Below, one piece after another: positions 12,897 to 24,710 of a stretch of DNA of 64,000 nt; position 1 is the first letter of the stretch; every line of letters starts with the position of its first letter. This DNA is from Lepeophtheirus salmonis (Eukaryota; Arthropoda; Copepoda; Siphonostomatoida; Caligidae). The DNA lies in the NCBI RefSeq assembly GCF_016086655.4, contig NC_052131.2:39123705-39187704 (forward strand), in the 5' to 3' direction. The notes under the pieces were generated by a model. That model had not been told where the DNA came from, ran no database searches, and worked only from the letters and a program-made list of their open reading frames with translations. Made by a program: the position numbers and the translations under genes.

Positions 12897-13745
12897 GTAA
12901 TTATGGGTTTGATGTTCTCTAATTAACTGAAAATATATTTTGTCTTGCATAATTTTACGGAACATTATATAGTTATTTATTCGGAAGTTATATATTAATA
13001 ATATACAGCAATCCCTCTTCCTTCATGTATAAATAAATACATAATTTAAGTTAAAGTTATATTCTGAAAGATCCTCTTTTAATTGGGCTGGAATCGATAT
13101 TTACTTTGAACTTTGGGTCAAGCGACTACTGTCTCATGTAGCTATTATATTTTTGAAGTAATTTCCATGGACATTCAATACATCGATGGGTAATTTATTT
13201 AGTTCAAATTTTTGAATAGAGTTGATGATCGAAATAGTCGTCTTTAAGACACTCTTGCATAGTGGTTTCTCTTACCACATCTTGTTCTTTCTATGCTTTT
13301 TGCAGGGCAAACTTTACCTATCTTATGAAGAAATAGGAAACCTTACAGTGTCTAAACAAGCTTGACTTCTTCTTGGATATATATTGACTCCATTTGACTT
13401 TGTATTTGCGTTAACACTCTTCGATACTAAATCATTTAGACTATATTGATGATTCTTTGCCGTTTCTACTGTACTCCATTAATAATATATCATTCACGCA
13501 TTGCGGCATCAAATAATCTGAATTGTGCTTCTCTAGACTTCCGGACTTAGGCCAATTTGATCTCCTTATTAGACGTCATCCTTGAATTTTCTTTCAAATG
13601 GGAGTTATACCTGTATCATAGGTCTAACGATTATTAGATATGGGTTTTAAGCACCACAGACTACGCGCTGTAATGATAGGGTTGATGTTCTCTAATTAAC
13701 TGTCAATATATTTTGTCTTACATAATTTTACAAAATATAATATAT
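12897..13745 (-). mobile_element. Decayed gypsy-type gag fragment bounded by ~75-bp direct repeats
   Basis: The repeats 12897-12972 and 13669-13745 share TGTTCTCTAATTAACTG, AATATATTTTGTCTT and CATAATTTTAC. Both start TGTAAT, as an LTR end can. Between them the minus strand gives a zinc-knuckle-like segment near 13330-13250 (GKVCPAKSIERTRCGKRNHY) typical of gypsy Gag. A decayed upstream Gag portion lies near 13540-13440. The right repeat ends exactly where the neighbouring gypsy RT frame breaks. The repeats may be LTR remnants of this second element. Confidence 0.5.
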
Positions 13746-15455
13746 GAAGCACCAGACCAAATGGAGGAAACATCCCTCAAGTTAGGAATAGGATAACGAT
13801 CCAGCTCTGACATGTTGTTTAGAGAACGATGGTCTCCATATAGTCTAAACCTTCTATTGGATTTTTGAACTATGTGGATGGGTGAGGCCAATGTTGAGTT
13901 TGAGGGCCGAATTATTCCGAGACTTTGAAGTTTCTTTACTACGTTCTCCAGAAGTAATAACTTTTCCCCATTACCTGGTCTTGTCTTTGCTAAGCATGCC
14001 ATTCCTGTGGTAACAATAGAGTGTAAGGGTTCTGTCGTTTCTTAAAACATGAAGGTGGTTGACTATTACAGTTTTCTTCTTCATGTTGATGGAATATCCG
14101 AAATGCTCCAAGAATTGCTTTTTGTGTGTCTGCTACATAAAATGACCAAACAGTTGGATTATTACAAAATATATCAATTGTCTGATTTATTTTTCAGAAG
14201 TTTTTTACTTTGTTTCCTCCAAAACCTATCAATGAAGGAGCTTGGGATAATTCACCACACTTGAGAGTATTAACTTGCCTTATAGGTAGGAGAGACACTT
14301 GAGCTCCTGAATCAACCAAGAAATTAATGGCATTCAAATAGTCTTTCACATAGAGCAATTTGTTTTTTTAATAAATTTACCTCAGTCGTAAAAAGCAGAG
14401 GAATTACAATTTTTTTGGCATCGGGCTAAAGAAAGTGCAGGTGGAGACACAATTTTTTGCCTTTGATCCATACGTAAGATGATTCTTACAAATAAAAGTT
14501 TTTTTTCTTTTTAAGACGGTGATCATTAAATGTTTTGGCCAATCCATTTACTTCGGGATCTTCGCAAGTGTCCTCCACTGATGAGACAAGAAGATTTGGG
14601 AAGATGAAGAGAGGCTGTGACAAAAACTTTGCGAACTCATCATCATCTTGAATATGTCTCACCCTAGATAGAACCCTTTTAGAAGGATGAACAGTGTAGA
14701 CCGTAATTTCACAAATAATCGATCCAATCGGATCCTTGATAACTTTATTATCCAATAATGACCTCTTCAATGACGCTACTTGTATAGCAGAGAGGCCGTG
14801 AGCTCCTCTTGGAAACAAATCACAGAGGCTTTGAATTCTTTCTTTTTTCCGACGATTCGTAATTTTTGAGGAGTAAACTTTTGCTACGGCGTAATCGTTC
14901 TTGGTTCCAATATCTGCGAGAAAATCAAATGCTTCAGGAGAAATTTCTGTGGCCAAAAGTGCGAACTTTGTCATCGTAGAAGTTATTTCTCTCTCTGAGC
15001 TCAAATTCAATTTCAAGTCGACGAAACCAACGTATAGGATTGGACATTATGAACGGCGAAGGACGATTACTAATTCCGCCTGAGTTTGAAACTGCCTGAG
15101 GCGATATCTCGGAACTATGACCTATTTTTGTCATTGAATCTCGTGGGGGTCACCAATTAAGCTGTGATATTCTCTATCTAAGTTTATACTAAAGATCATA
15201 TGTACATTATATAAACACGCTGAGTCTATCTTGTAGAATTATACTATATACATTTATATATCGCGAAGTATAAGTATGTTGAATATTAAGGGGAAGATTG
15301 TCTAAATGGTTTTACGTCCCCATGTAATGAATGAACATCTACAGCCTCATGGAAACATTATTATAGTTTCCATATAATTTACTCACATGCTATTTATGAT
15401 TTGTAATATCCATCTTGTATATTGATATTCGTAACCTAATTTCTATCTTATCACA
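13736..15455 (-). mobile_element. Gypsy (Ty3-type) LTR retrotransposon, 5' half: LTR, gag, protease, start of RT
   Basis: Read on the minus strand. A 5' LTR candidate spans 15455-15163 and is bounded by TGTGATA..TATCACA. TTGGTGACCCCC follows within a few bases as a primer-binding-site-like start. Gag is 15134-14486 (NPIRWFRRLEIEFELR, then FALLATEISPEAFDFLADI) with one frame change near 14960. Protease is near 14330 (VDSGAQVSLLP; the Asp-Ser-Gly active site is intact), then WSFYVADTQKAILGA near 14150. RT begins at 14002 (LGIIRPSNSTLASPIH, YGDHRSLNN, DRYPIPN) and stops at about 13736. The rest of RT, RNase H, integrase and the 3' LTR are absent here. Stops and frame changes make it a dead copy. 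Confidence 0.85.
15163..15455 (-). repeat. Putative 5' LTR of the gypsy element
   Basis: The stretch starts TGTGATA and ends TATCACA on either strand, a 7-bp inverted end pair. It sits immediately upstream of the primer-site-like sequence and gag. Confidence 0.5.
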
Positions 15456-16939
15456 ATTAATACTATTTGTGTCATACAATAAATTATAACTAACATTAAG
15501 ACATTTTCTTGATAATATTATTTTGATAGAATAATACCAAGATAGAGCTACATTTGGTTGAAGGAAAGCATCTATTTGTAGTAAATTTTTAGATAAGTTG
15601 TTATGTTAAAAATATTATAATTGAGATATCTTAAAGTTAATAGAAATATCATGTATGTTCAAAATTACCCAGCGGCCATCAAGTATGATTTACGATTAAA
15701 GGCAGGTTGCCACATCTATTGAGATTTTGTAAATGTAAGTGTATAAGTTTGGAACGAAACAATAAAACTATGTATTTTTAAGGACTTTTTATACTTAAAT
15801 CTTCACACCTCAACAATTCTTCATTTCAAAATTAAGAGGTTTTGTGATCTAAAACGAACCTTATTTGGAGAAAAGAAAATGTCAGAAAAAATAATTTAAG
15901 TTATAAATTATATGCTTCCCGTTACTCAAGTTAAAAAGCAATTCATCAAACATTACAAAATTTTATTTCCAACAATCAAATTACATGCTTATTATTATAA
16001 TTAATCAATGGAAGACTAATAAAATTAAAGGATTAAACTCAAAAAGCTGAAATTATATTTTAGAAGTTTAGGATCTATTGAAAAATTACACGTTTTAAAG
16101 TATAAATTTGGAATTCAATAGAAGTAGTTTTGAATCTTGGATCAAAACATTTTTATTTATGGGAATTCCGTTATTATAAAAAAAAAATAATTAAATTAAT
16201 ATTTAGAAAGAATAGTATCTCATAATGCTGGAAGAGAGGATAAATACAAATTTAGATTACATATTTTCTGCCTGGATTACAAAATATTATTCAAAGTCAA
16301 AATTCTGGAAACATTATAAGTCTAAATAATTTGGGCGACTTGAAAGCTAATGTTAGAGTAGTCCAAACCCCTCTTTCTCTCTGGTTTTTAATCAATTTAC
16401 AATATAATAAAAAGACACAAATTCACATAATTGAATAATTAACTTGATCTTTGGTGGAGATGGAGTTTTTAAAGTTTATTTTCAATACACTCAGATATTA
16501 TATGGCTATATTTATTATTCCTCGTGTTTTTAAATGATCACCTCCTATTAAATTTAATCGCTTTTCATAATAATTAACCCTAATTACTACATCATACAGA
16601 GGGATAATTGAAATACTTCTTTAATAAAAATTTTAGAATAATAAACAATGAATATTTGTAATGAAACTGTTGTTGCCTCATTTTTAGGAAGAAACAGTCG
16701 TATACTTTTTCCTTATTTTGATCAAACAAATTATGACGTCAGCTTCAAAAAACCAAAAATATTATCCAAACTACCAACTGGTTTATTAAATTTTTGAGTA
16801 CTCTAGGCTAGCAGAAATTCACCATTCTTTTTATTAACTAATTTTTCCTTTTAAGAAGATATACCGTGTCTGGAGTAAAAAAAGTAGAAATTGAAAACGA
16901 ATTATCTTGTGTTTAATCCGTTAAGGGGTTGTGGATTAA
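15456..16939. other. No gene seen; AT-rich intergenic between gypsy LTR and the secreted eight-cysteine gene
   Basis: No open frame with coding-like composition or recognised repeat end was found. Confidence 0.5.
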
Positions 16940-16947
16940 TATAAAAG
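16940..16947 (+). promoter_or_regulatory. TATA box of the secreted eight-cysteine gene
   Basis: TATAAAAG lies 83 bases before the chosen ATG. It implies a short 5' leader starting near 16970 and argues against the upstream in-frame ATG at 16963. Confidence 0.55.
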
Positions 16948-17022
16948 TAAAAGTTATATGAAATGAGAGACTTAGATCATTTTTTCCCTTCTACTCGAAA
17001 CAACTTCTATTCAAACCAAATC

Positions 17023-17500
17023 ATGAGTCTTGGAATCAAGTTTCTTCTCTTGAGTGGAGTCCTTGTTGGATTTGTTCATGCACAAAATAAAAAACAAGCA
17101 GCAGCTGCAGCTCCAGACCCTGGAGGAGACGACTGTAATTGCCAATGTATTTCTTTAACGTTCAGAGATTCAAGAGGAACAATACACGGAAACTGCAAGA
17201 GGTAAGGCAACTGTATAGAGATCGGTAGATATACGTATAATCTATCATTCTTTCTTCTTACTTTATAGTATGATCAATGGAGCGCAGTGGTGTTATGTCA
17301 AATATGATAGATTTAGCCCATGTCCTGATCTTCGGGCATCCCAACGTTTCAGAGGACGTTACTGGTCCAACCATGCCTGTGCCACTCCACCTCAAAACTC
17401 TCCTATCTGTAGTTCTGAATTACCCCCATTTATTCCATTCTCAGCTTCCTCTTCTGCCTCTTCCGCTCCATCCAAGAATGTCTCCGATGACGTCCTTTAA
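17023..17500 (+). CDS. Small secreted cysteine-rich protein, 2 exons, 136 aa, function unknown
   Basis: Exons 17023-17201 and 17269-17500 join in phase 2 across a 67-bp GT..AG intron. The N-terminus MSLGIKFLLLSGVLVGFVHA is a clear signal peptide, cut about residue 20. A short Lys/Ala/Pro linker follows, then eight cysteines at residues 38, 40, 42, 58, 68, 78, 97 and 107. Landmarks are CNCQC, GNCKS, QWCYV, CPDL, SRF-like SQRF and HACATP. A Ser/Ala-rich tail ends the protein. An in-frame ATG lies at 16963, but a TATA box at 16940-16947 puts transcription start near 16970, so the ATG at 17023 directly before the signal peptide is preferred. AATAAA at 17616-17621 fits a 3' end. I recognise the general style of short arthropod secreted Cys-rich modules but cannot name the family. 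The intact frame, splice sites, signal peptide and promoter argue for a real gene. Confidence 0.8.
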
Positions 17501-17615
17501 TCTCATTTATCTGTTTAGTTAGTTTTTATTGTCAAAGAACTCTGATTTTATAAGTATCATCAATAATGAATATTGAATGCGTTTCTTAAAAAAAGTACTT
17601 GTGATCATTAAATGT

Positions 17616-17621
17616 AATAAA
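17616..17621 (+). terminator. Poly(A) signal AATAAA of the secreted eight-cysteine gene
   Basis: A canonical AATAAA lies 116 bases after the stop codon at 17498-17500 and is followed by a GT/T-rich stretch. Confidence 0.5.
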
Positions 17622-20439
17622 GTGTTTCAACATATTTTCCTTGGCTATTAATTGTATATATACATAGGTACTTCATTTATTCTATTGATTTAGGTTCAAA
17701 ATGATGAATGTAAATGGCAAGGTGAATAAATACATCGGGTAGGTTACCCATCTTCAAAGTATAACTAACACTCATCTACAAAAAGAAAAAAAAATCTGGC
17801 ATGGATTTTAAGAACAGTTATGCACTAATTTGAGGTTGCTAAATTTAACTTTGATATTATATTTTACCTATCACATCACGTTTTTGTGCTATAGGTTTAT
17901 TACCATGAATTTATAGAAAAATTTAAACTTCTATTGAGTAGTGTAGACGAAAGGACGGATTATATGGTATATTTTTAATTCAGTCTTCCAACAATCTGGA
18001 GAATATCTTTTTTTCTTTGAACATACATTCCTTCCTATTCTTTATTATACGAAAGTTAACAAACACATTTCATCTTGTATAGTAGTACTCGTCCTCAGGT
18101 AGCCTGTTATTATTGAACTTGGAGTTATTTATGGTATTTACCCTGTTTTCGTTGTTGTTGTGAAACAGTGCCTGTGATTGGTAAGAAATCTTTATCTACC
18201 AAAAAAGTCTGCTTAACTGTTGTCCTCAACACTGCAGGAGAATCGAATATCGAAACCTGGTACAATTCTAAAATATGAATTTTATAAAAAAATATTATCC
18301 TAGAAATATGGTAGTACTTGGAGTATGGTAGACAATATAAACAGTTTGAGAACCACTGCGTTAGATCTATATATTTTATGATAAAATCAACTCTCAACAC
18401 CGATAAGGATTTAAATCAGTAAGAAATACGATATGTAGTTCTAGTGAAAATGAAATTCCTTTGCTGGATCTAGGAAAAAATTTGAATTGGGAAAAGCTTC
18501 CCCTAGGATGATTACCCTTGAAAAATTTCGCCCTGTTGAAAGTTTGCCGTGGGTAAGACTCGCCGGGCAGAAAATTCGCCTTCTTTTATTTAATATTAGC
18601 AGTAGTAATAGCTCGGAGTTTTTAGGCATCAACTTACAGACACACCTTGCTCTAATAATATAGGTGATAGCTCCCCAACAAATCTTCAATGTTGATCTCC
18701 GTTTTTCATGAGCACATTCCTTCATAGTTACTCAATACTTAGATGTTTGCCTCTCAAGAATAAAATAATAATAATAACTACTTCATAATTTTTTTAAATA
18801 CGATTTAATGTGCTTGAGAGTACTTTAGTTCGTTGTTAACTTCATATAAAGTCAAATTCATCTTTTAAATTTATTTCCCGTTTTTTTTCTTTTCTAATAT
18901 GAGTTGACCTAAACGCCTGCAATATTTCATTAATTTTACATGTTTTTATGTAATTCTAAACAAATACCTTTTTTTTTAATATGACGCTTGATTGTTTAGT
19001 TATTACTAGGGCTGGGCATCAAGCGAGTCTGTGTAAAAAGTGGAAGCGAGACATATGGTACTATTGATTAAAAGTTACGGGTTTAGACGATAGAATATCA
19101 CGTGATGCTGGTATAAAAATGAGAATCTTCGATATTTCATATTACTCTAGAAGAGGGAATATAAAAAGTAGTTATAATGTACACATTCAGGAATACTTGA
19201 TTTACATCGTGAAAATCATGAAAAAACTTCCAAATTTTTATAGTAAAGATTTATTAGCAAATATTAATAAAAGTCGCTAATATGATATGTCATACAATGA
19301 ACAGTCAAAAACTTATGACTATCACTTAACTCTTAGCAGTAGAATACTATTAAATTTAGACATTCTGTTTCCAGTCTCTCCAGTTTTTTAATTAATTCTG
19401 ATACCAGGGGCTGACTAAATAACGCAATATTCCTAGATCCCTTTCAGGACGGACTGCATTAGGATACCTAATACGGCAAACTATTCCAAAAGTTAAATTT
19501 ATTTTTACATGTGCCCGTGCTGATTGTATGTTTTATATGAAGTGTAGAAATAAATGTTTAAAAAAAATTAATTACTAGTAAATTTATAAATTAAGGTATT
19601 ATAACGTATATTTGTGATATTAAGATAAAGAAGCATTATTAAAATAAAAAAAAACAATAAAAACGATTAGTTATAGTGAAAAATATGAATTATAAATTTT
19701 AATAGTAGCTATACACAGAAAGTGAAACAAATTAATAATAACAAACGACACTAAAAATTACAAATGGATTCAACAAATTATTAAGGACAAATGTAAATTA
19801 TAAATATACAAAAATAATGAAATATTTTTATACAGGAAAAAATATAGTAATTATGAGTAGAAATAAAATCCGTCTTTTTTCTATCATACTTCAAACTCCA
19901 TGTAGAATCCTCATTTTTCGTCATCTAAGTAATTTGTAAAGCTAAGAAATGAAAAAGTAAATTAATATGTTCAGTATTTAAAACGACATATACTTATCTT
20001 AAATAAATTGTACTTCATCATGTTAGAATCCATAAAGCATACCATTTGAAGCTAAGACCCCCTTTGGGACCATTCATATTGTTGTTCTTGACCATATTAC
20101 TGTATTTAGGAATAAATGTAATTTATTCTTTAAAAAGTTATTTCATAAATACTTACTCTTACGAATCTAATATTTCAATATTCTATTTTATAATTAGCTT
20201 ATTCTTGACACTTGATTCTTTGAAGAGATGTTAGCACAACAATAATTCGAGAAAGAATGAATAAATAAGAAAAAAGGGAAAGTCTACCCACTTTTTTCCT
20301 TTCCTTACCTCAAAACAGTAATTTAATTGACCAAATAGCTCAGCTTTAGTTATTACTTTGATTAAGGATCTACACTCAAAAATGACATACTTTCAACATG
20401 GAAACTTACATAAATACAGACATACTTAGCTTTATTTAA
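17622..20439. other. No gene seen outside family C copy 1
   Basis: Apart from the repeat at 18590-18760, there is an AT-rich stretch. A hAT-end-like TAGGGCTGGGCATC at about 19008 is unpaired. Confidence 0.45.
18590..18760 (+). repeat. Dispersed repeat family C, copy 1
   Basis: It shares with 20440-20640, 40760-40960 and the inverse of 48775-48910 the order TAGTAAT..GAGTTTTTAGGC.. then CCGTTTTTCATGAGCACA, followed by A/T-rich AATAATAATAA. Confidence 0.5.
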
Positions 20440-20975
20440 TGCAAGCTGCAGTAACTGGAATTACCAGAGTTATTAAGCGTCGACGAAGATACAAATTTTG
20501 CTTTAATAATATAAAAGATAACTTCACAACAAATCCTTTGTGTTACTTTCCGTTTTTCATGACCACACTCACACGTAGCTTCTCACTTCTTTCCTCTGGA
20601 TTAAAAAATAATAATAATTACAGCTTCAGAATAATAAAAAAAAATTATTTGATGAGCCACTTTAGCTCCTTGCTAGAAAAGGAATTTCACTTCTCCGGAA
20701 TTAAATAATAATGATAGGAGTCTAGCAATTCACTTTTCAGGTTGTTTTTTGTTTATTTCCCTCCTTTTCTTGCAGCTAATCTAATAAAACATCATAATGG
20801 ATAAGTGAACGCTACATATATTGATATATACAAAACCGGATTGAACATTTACGTCTGCTCATAAATTGAGGGAGAGTAACCTTGAGGATTTGTCACGGAG
20901 TTATAACTATATGTCCATGCTGGAATAATAGTAGAATTGAGGATCGACATTGAAGTAATTCTGGCCTACGTTTTG
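20440..20975 (+). repeat. Dispersed repeat families C, B and A in tandem (most complete copy)
   Basis: C spans about 20440-20640 (GAGTTATTAAGCGTCGACGA, then CGTTTTTCATGACCACACTC). B spans 20751-20805 (TTTATTTCCCTCC to CATAATGGATAAG). A spans 20832-20975 (GATTGAACATTTACG, GAGAGTAACCTTGAGGATT, GGAGTTATAACT). A and B recur at 34384-34590 in the opposite order. No coding frame belongs to it. Confidence 0.65.
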
Positions 20976-21185
20976 CTATTATTAAAATTGTCGAAAGGAT
21001 CGAATTATATAATAGTGACGTCATTAGGGGTACCTGGAGAGGGGGGTATACCGTGAGAGACAAAAACTTTTTTTAATACTGCTTTATTTCATCGGATGGA
21101 GTTGTACTCATTGTTTATGATTAAACATGAAGATTTGCAACTAGTCCAACTGACCCAGGAATTGTCATTGAAGTCAATCTACGAG

Positions 21186-22115
21186 TAGGGGAGAGTGAGG
21201 ATACTTGTTATGTAGGAGACACGTTACACTGCCAATGACTTGAAAATGTTAAGTTATCTAAGAACCCTGTTCTTATACAATTGAATTTCTTCCTTTGTTC
21301 ATCAAATCAACATAAAACCCAGGTTGACTAATGCTTACAGTTATAGAGAATTTCGACATTGAAATTTTTGACAGTAAAAGTAAACATTTTAGGTAAGTGT
21401 TTGTCGATATTTCTTTCTATTATAAAATATGAGATTTTAATTCGATTTACTTTCTTAAATATCATAGTCTAGCATGTTGTTCAATTAATCAACATGCTCG
21501 TAATATATTAATCGTTCCAATATTCAGTCCTTTATTCTAATTCAAACACTTTGGAGGATACTTGTTACTTCCTATTTTTATTATATATACTCGTACTATA
21601 TACTTATATGCGTATATATAAATATATTATAGTTAATTATGTTTTGTTTTTTGTATAATTTCATGATACACTTTAATTATCAATCACAGTAAATAGTAAA
21701 AAAAAAAATATTTTTTAAATTTTATTATTAACTATCCTCTGTTTCTGTAAAGGTTTTATTTGTTTATCTTATATATGTAATTATAAGTATTTACTTTATG
21801 CTGACAAACTGTAATAAAAAAATAAAATAAATGCTTGAGTATAACCAATGACAGTTTCTACATGTTTCCTCCTGTTGTAACATGTCTAATCCTACCCTGT
21901 ACCATGTCTCTTCCTGGTGTATCAAGTATCCTACTTTTGGTTAGTTGCAAAAACACCAATAAATGGTTATTAATTATTGCACTACATCAAAAATACTCTG
22001 GAATTATTTGTCTAACTATTAACTACCTATGTCATGTTTCCCAGGCGTTGAATGATCTTTTAAATTGTGAAACTTATATATGATTTGATGTAACATGTAT
22101 CCTCATGCTCCCCTA
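21186..22115. mobile_element. TA-flanked 930-bp element with inverted ends
   Basis: The left end TAGGGGAGAGTGAGGATAC and the inverted right end TAGGGGAGCATGAGGATAC match at 17 of 19 positions. Both continue with a TGTTA word. Related GAGGATAC.TGT and ACATGT words recur inside (about 21554 and 21855-21935). TA at both limits fits a Tc1/mariner-like target. No transposase was recognised, so it appears non-autonomous. Confidence 0.65.
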
Positions 22116-23014
22116 AATCATGTATATTCCCTGTTCTAGGAAGGAACAAGCCGCGAACCTACGTACAATGAGTTCAAAAAAATAATTTCTTTAGTGCGCG
22201 TTTTCTTTGAGCTACGTAACTTTTTTAAAGTTTTAGATTTGGAAGGGGTAAAATTTGATCAAAAAACCTTTTTTTCGTTAAATAGACAAACTATAAAAAT
22301 TCCGCAAAAGCCCCTATGGTTCTGGCACTTCTGCTTAGGTTTCAATAACAAATTTATGATTAAACTCTATCATGGTACCCCATGTTCCTGCCATTGCTTT
22401 GATGTGTGCATAATAAATGTCAAATGTGTGATAATTACGTATGTATTAATATTTTTATACAAGTACAGAACCAACAAACAACACGACCTCCTTTTTTTAA
22501 CTTGCTACATTACAAAAATAATAAGCGACAGAAATGATTTTTTACATATATGTATTTAATCGAATGATTTATTGTTACTCGATTAATTTCTTTACGATGC
22601 ATTAAATATATGTCAGTAATATTTATTGCTTATTTTGTTCCACGAGGAGTGAGTAGTAGAAGAACCGAAGCTCTTACCTTCAAATATCCTAGTTACATGA
22701 AGAAGTCCCATCCTCTGCAAATTCATTTATGATTTTCATGATGAGAGGGAATCTATATTCAATTCATTAATATCAACTACCATTAATATGTCAAAAAATT
22801 GATCAGGTTGATTTGAAAAAACAAACAAACATTAAAAGCTTGGAAAGATGCACTCATATGAAATTCCTCATTCTAAAATTAATAAAATTTCAGTACTTTT
22901 TATATTTATTTCAAAATATGCTGAAACAATTTGTAGCATGGTGCAATCTTAAACTATAAAAGGTAGGTACTTTTTAATGTATGTATTAGTTGGAATGATG
23001 GTCTGCCACTTACC

Positions 23015-23980
23015 ATGACGAAGGAGCAAAGTTTAAACACACGCTACAAGGCCGATAGTTTGTTTGAGCGTAACAAAACTCAGAAGGAAGCTGCCAATGA
23101 TATTTGAGTATCGATTATCACTGTAAAAAGGTGGCGGGCCAAATACAAGGCTGTTGAGGAGCTTCAAAATAAACCTGGTAGAGGGAGGAAAAATAAACTT
23201 TCAAGAGTTGTAAAATCGCCATTGTAAAATCCCTAAACAAAAGACGTCAGCCTACCAGGAAATTGGGTGCAAAACTGACAAAGAATGGTCATCAGGTGTA
23301 CAATGACATGTTAAAAAAAACACAGTTGAGGGAATATCTCAAATGTCTTCTATATAAGCCCCAGCTTAAGCGAAAATTAACCTAAATTCAAAAAGAAAAC
23401 TCTGAAAGAAGAGAAGACAATTTGGCATTTTGGAGTAGAGGAAGGTTATATTTTCTGATGAGACTGCCTTATGAGCTACAGAGCATCGAGTGAGTTGCAT
23501 ATTATGGCACGACGGCCAATTTTTACAGCCAAATATAATATTGAGAACATCCTATCAAATCCTCCTCTGCCAAGAATACAAAGGGGTAGAGAAAATAGAT
23601 CAACTTTGAAGAGGAAACTTTTGCCTGACATGTCAAAGGCAATTTTTCAGCGAGAACGTACTAATGCTCATCACTCCTAATTGGGAGAAGATTCACTTCA
23701 AACAAACTTGGAATCATTTTAGTATAAATTTACATGGCCTATCAACAGTCCAGATTTGTCTCCAATTGAAAATCTATAGACTATTGTCTAGAATGAACTC
23801 AAATCTTTGAATCCAGCAACAAGGGAAAAGTCTTTGATTAAAAAGGTGAAATTGAACTAGCCAAAAATAAGTGCGGGGGGTATTTCAGATAATTTTTATT
23901 TAATGTATGCCAGAGCGCATAAGAAAGTGTATAAAACTCAAGTGTGGTTACATAGGCAAATAAATTCATGTGTTATTTGA
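23015..23980 (+). pseudogene. Tc1-type transposase pseudogene
   Basis: Plus-strand frames run from ATG at 23015 (MTKEQSLNTRYKADSLFERN, then TQKEAAND and VKRWRAKYKAVEEL: a helix-turn-helix DNA-binding part) through PGRGRK. A middle region with FSDETA follows at about 23454. A C-terminal WPINSPDLSPIEN near 23740 includes the catalytic-site context. In-frame stops (first near 23108) and frame changes inactivate it. Clear terminal inverted repeats were not found. Confidence 0.8.
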
Positions 23981-24529
23981 AGTCCGTATTGTTTTATTTA
24001 CTCTTTCTTAAGGTATCATCAATTTCTCAACAAGCTGTATTCAGAGTTAAATCACAAACTACAATCTACACTAATCAAATGCAGAGGTTGGAAAAATTCA
24101 TAATATTAAAGGTCTAGAAAAAGTGAATAACGATCAGATCGGAAAACAATTCGATCTCGGACCAAGTCTTAGCACTTGTTTCTACCTAAAAATCTTTTTC
24201 ATCAACTTTCTTTTCCATAGTATTTATTTTTTTTCATATGAAATGAATATGATTAAAAATATATTTGGGATTCATTTTTCGTATACAAAATTACTAATAT
24301 ATTAGTAATTGTTTCCTTTAGAAGTATCTTTAGCTCCAAAAATCTTTATACAAAAAAAAAATTATTTAAGTTTTTTATTAATTTAAGAGTTCTGTTCATA
24401 AGAAAGCTTTATAATACAGTATAGTCCTGAATTAGAGTTCCATCAAACAAATTAAATAACTCACAGATCATGATATGTATGAGAATATATCTTATTCAAT
24501 GAGTTTACTCTTTTTCTCAACAACTTGAT

Positions 24530-24710
24530 GAATACGCCTATTCACTGACTTGCAGCTACCACATAATTCAAGTCTCGAGTTTTGATTGTGTGTTCAAGTA
24601 GAGTTGCAACTAGCAAGTTTTCAAAATATAGACTACAGTAAATGTTGCTTTGTAATTCTCGAGTCCATGTCCTCCCCTCTGATCATAAGTATATTCAAAT
24701 TTTGAAATAA
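24530..24710 (-). repeat. GACTTG-word repeat, inverted relative to 30735-30890
   Basis: The reverse complement of 24590-24690 aligns with 30744-30845 at most positions, sharing ACTTATGATCAGA, GAGGACATGGACTC, AGTCTATATTTTGAA and ACTTGAACACA. Confidence 0.7.

Noticed and set aside
14901..15083. Plus-strand frame over gypsy gag
   Set aside because: Antisense of Gag.
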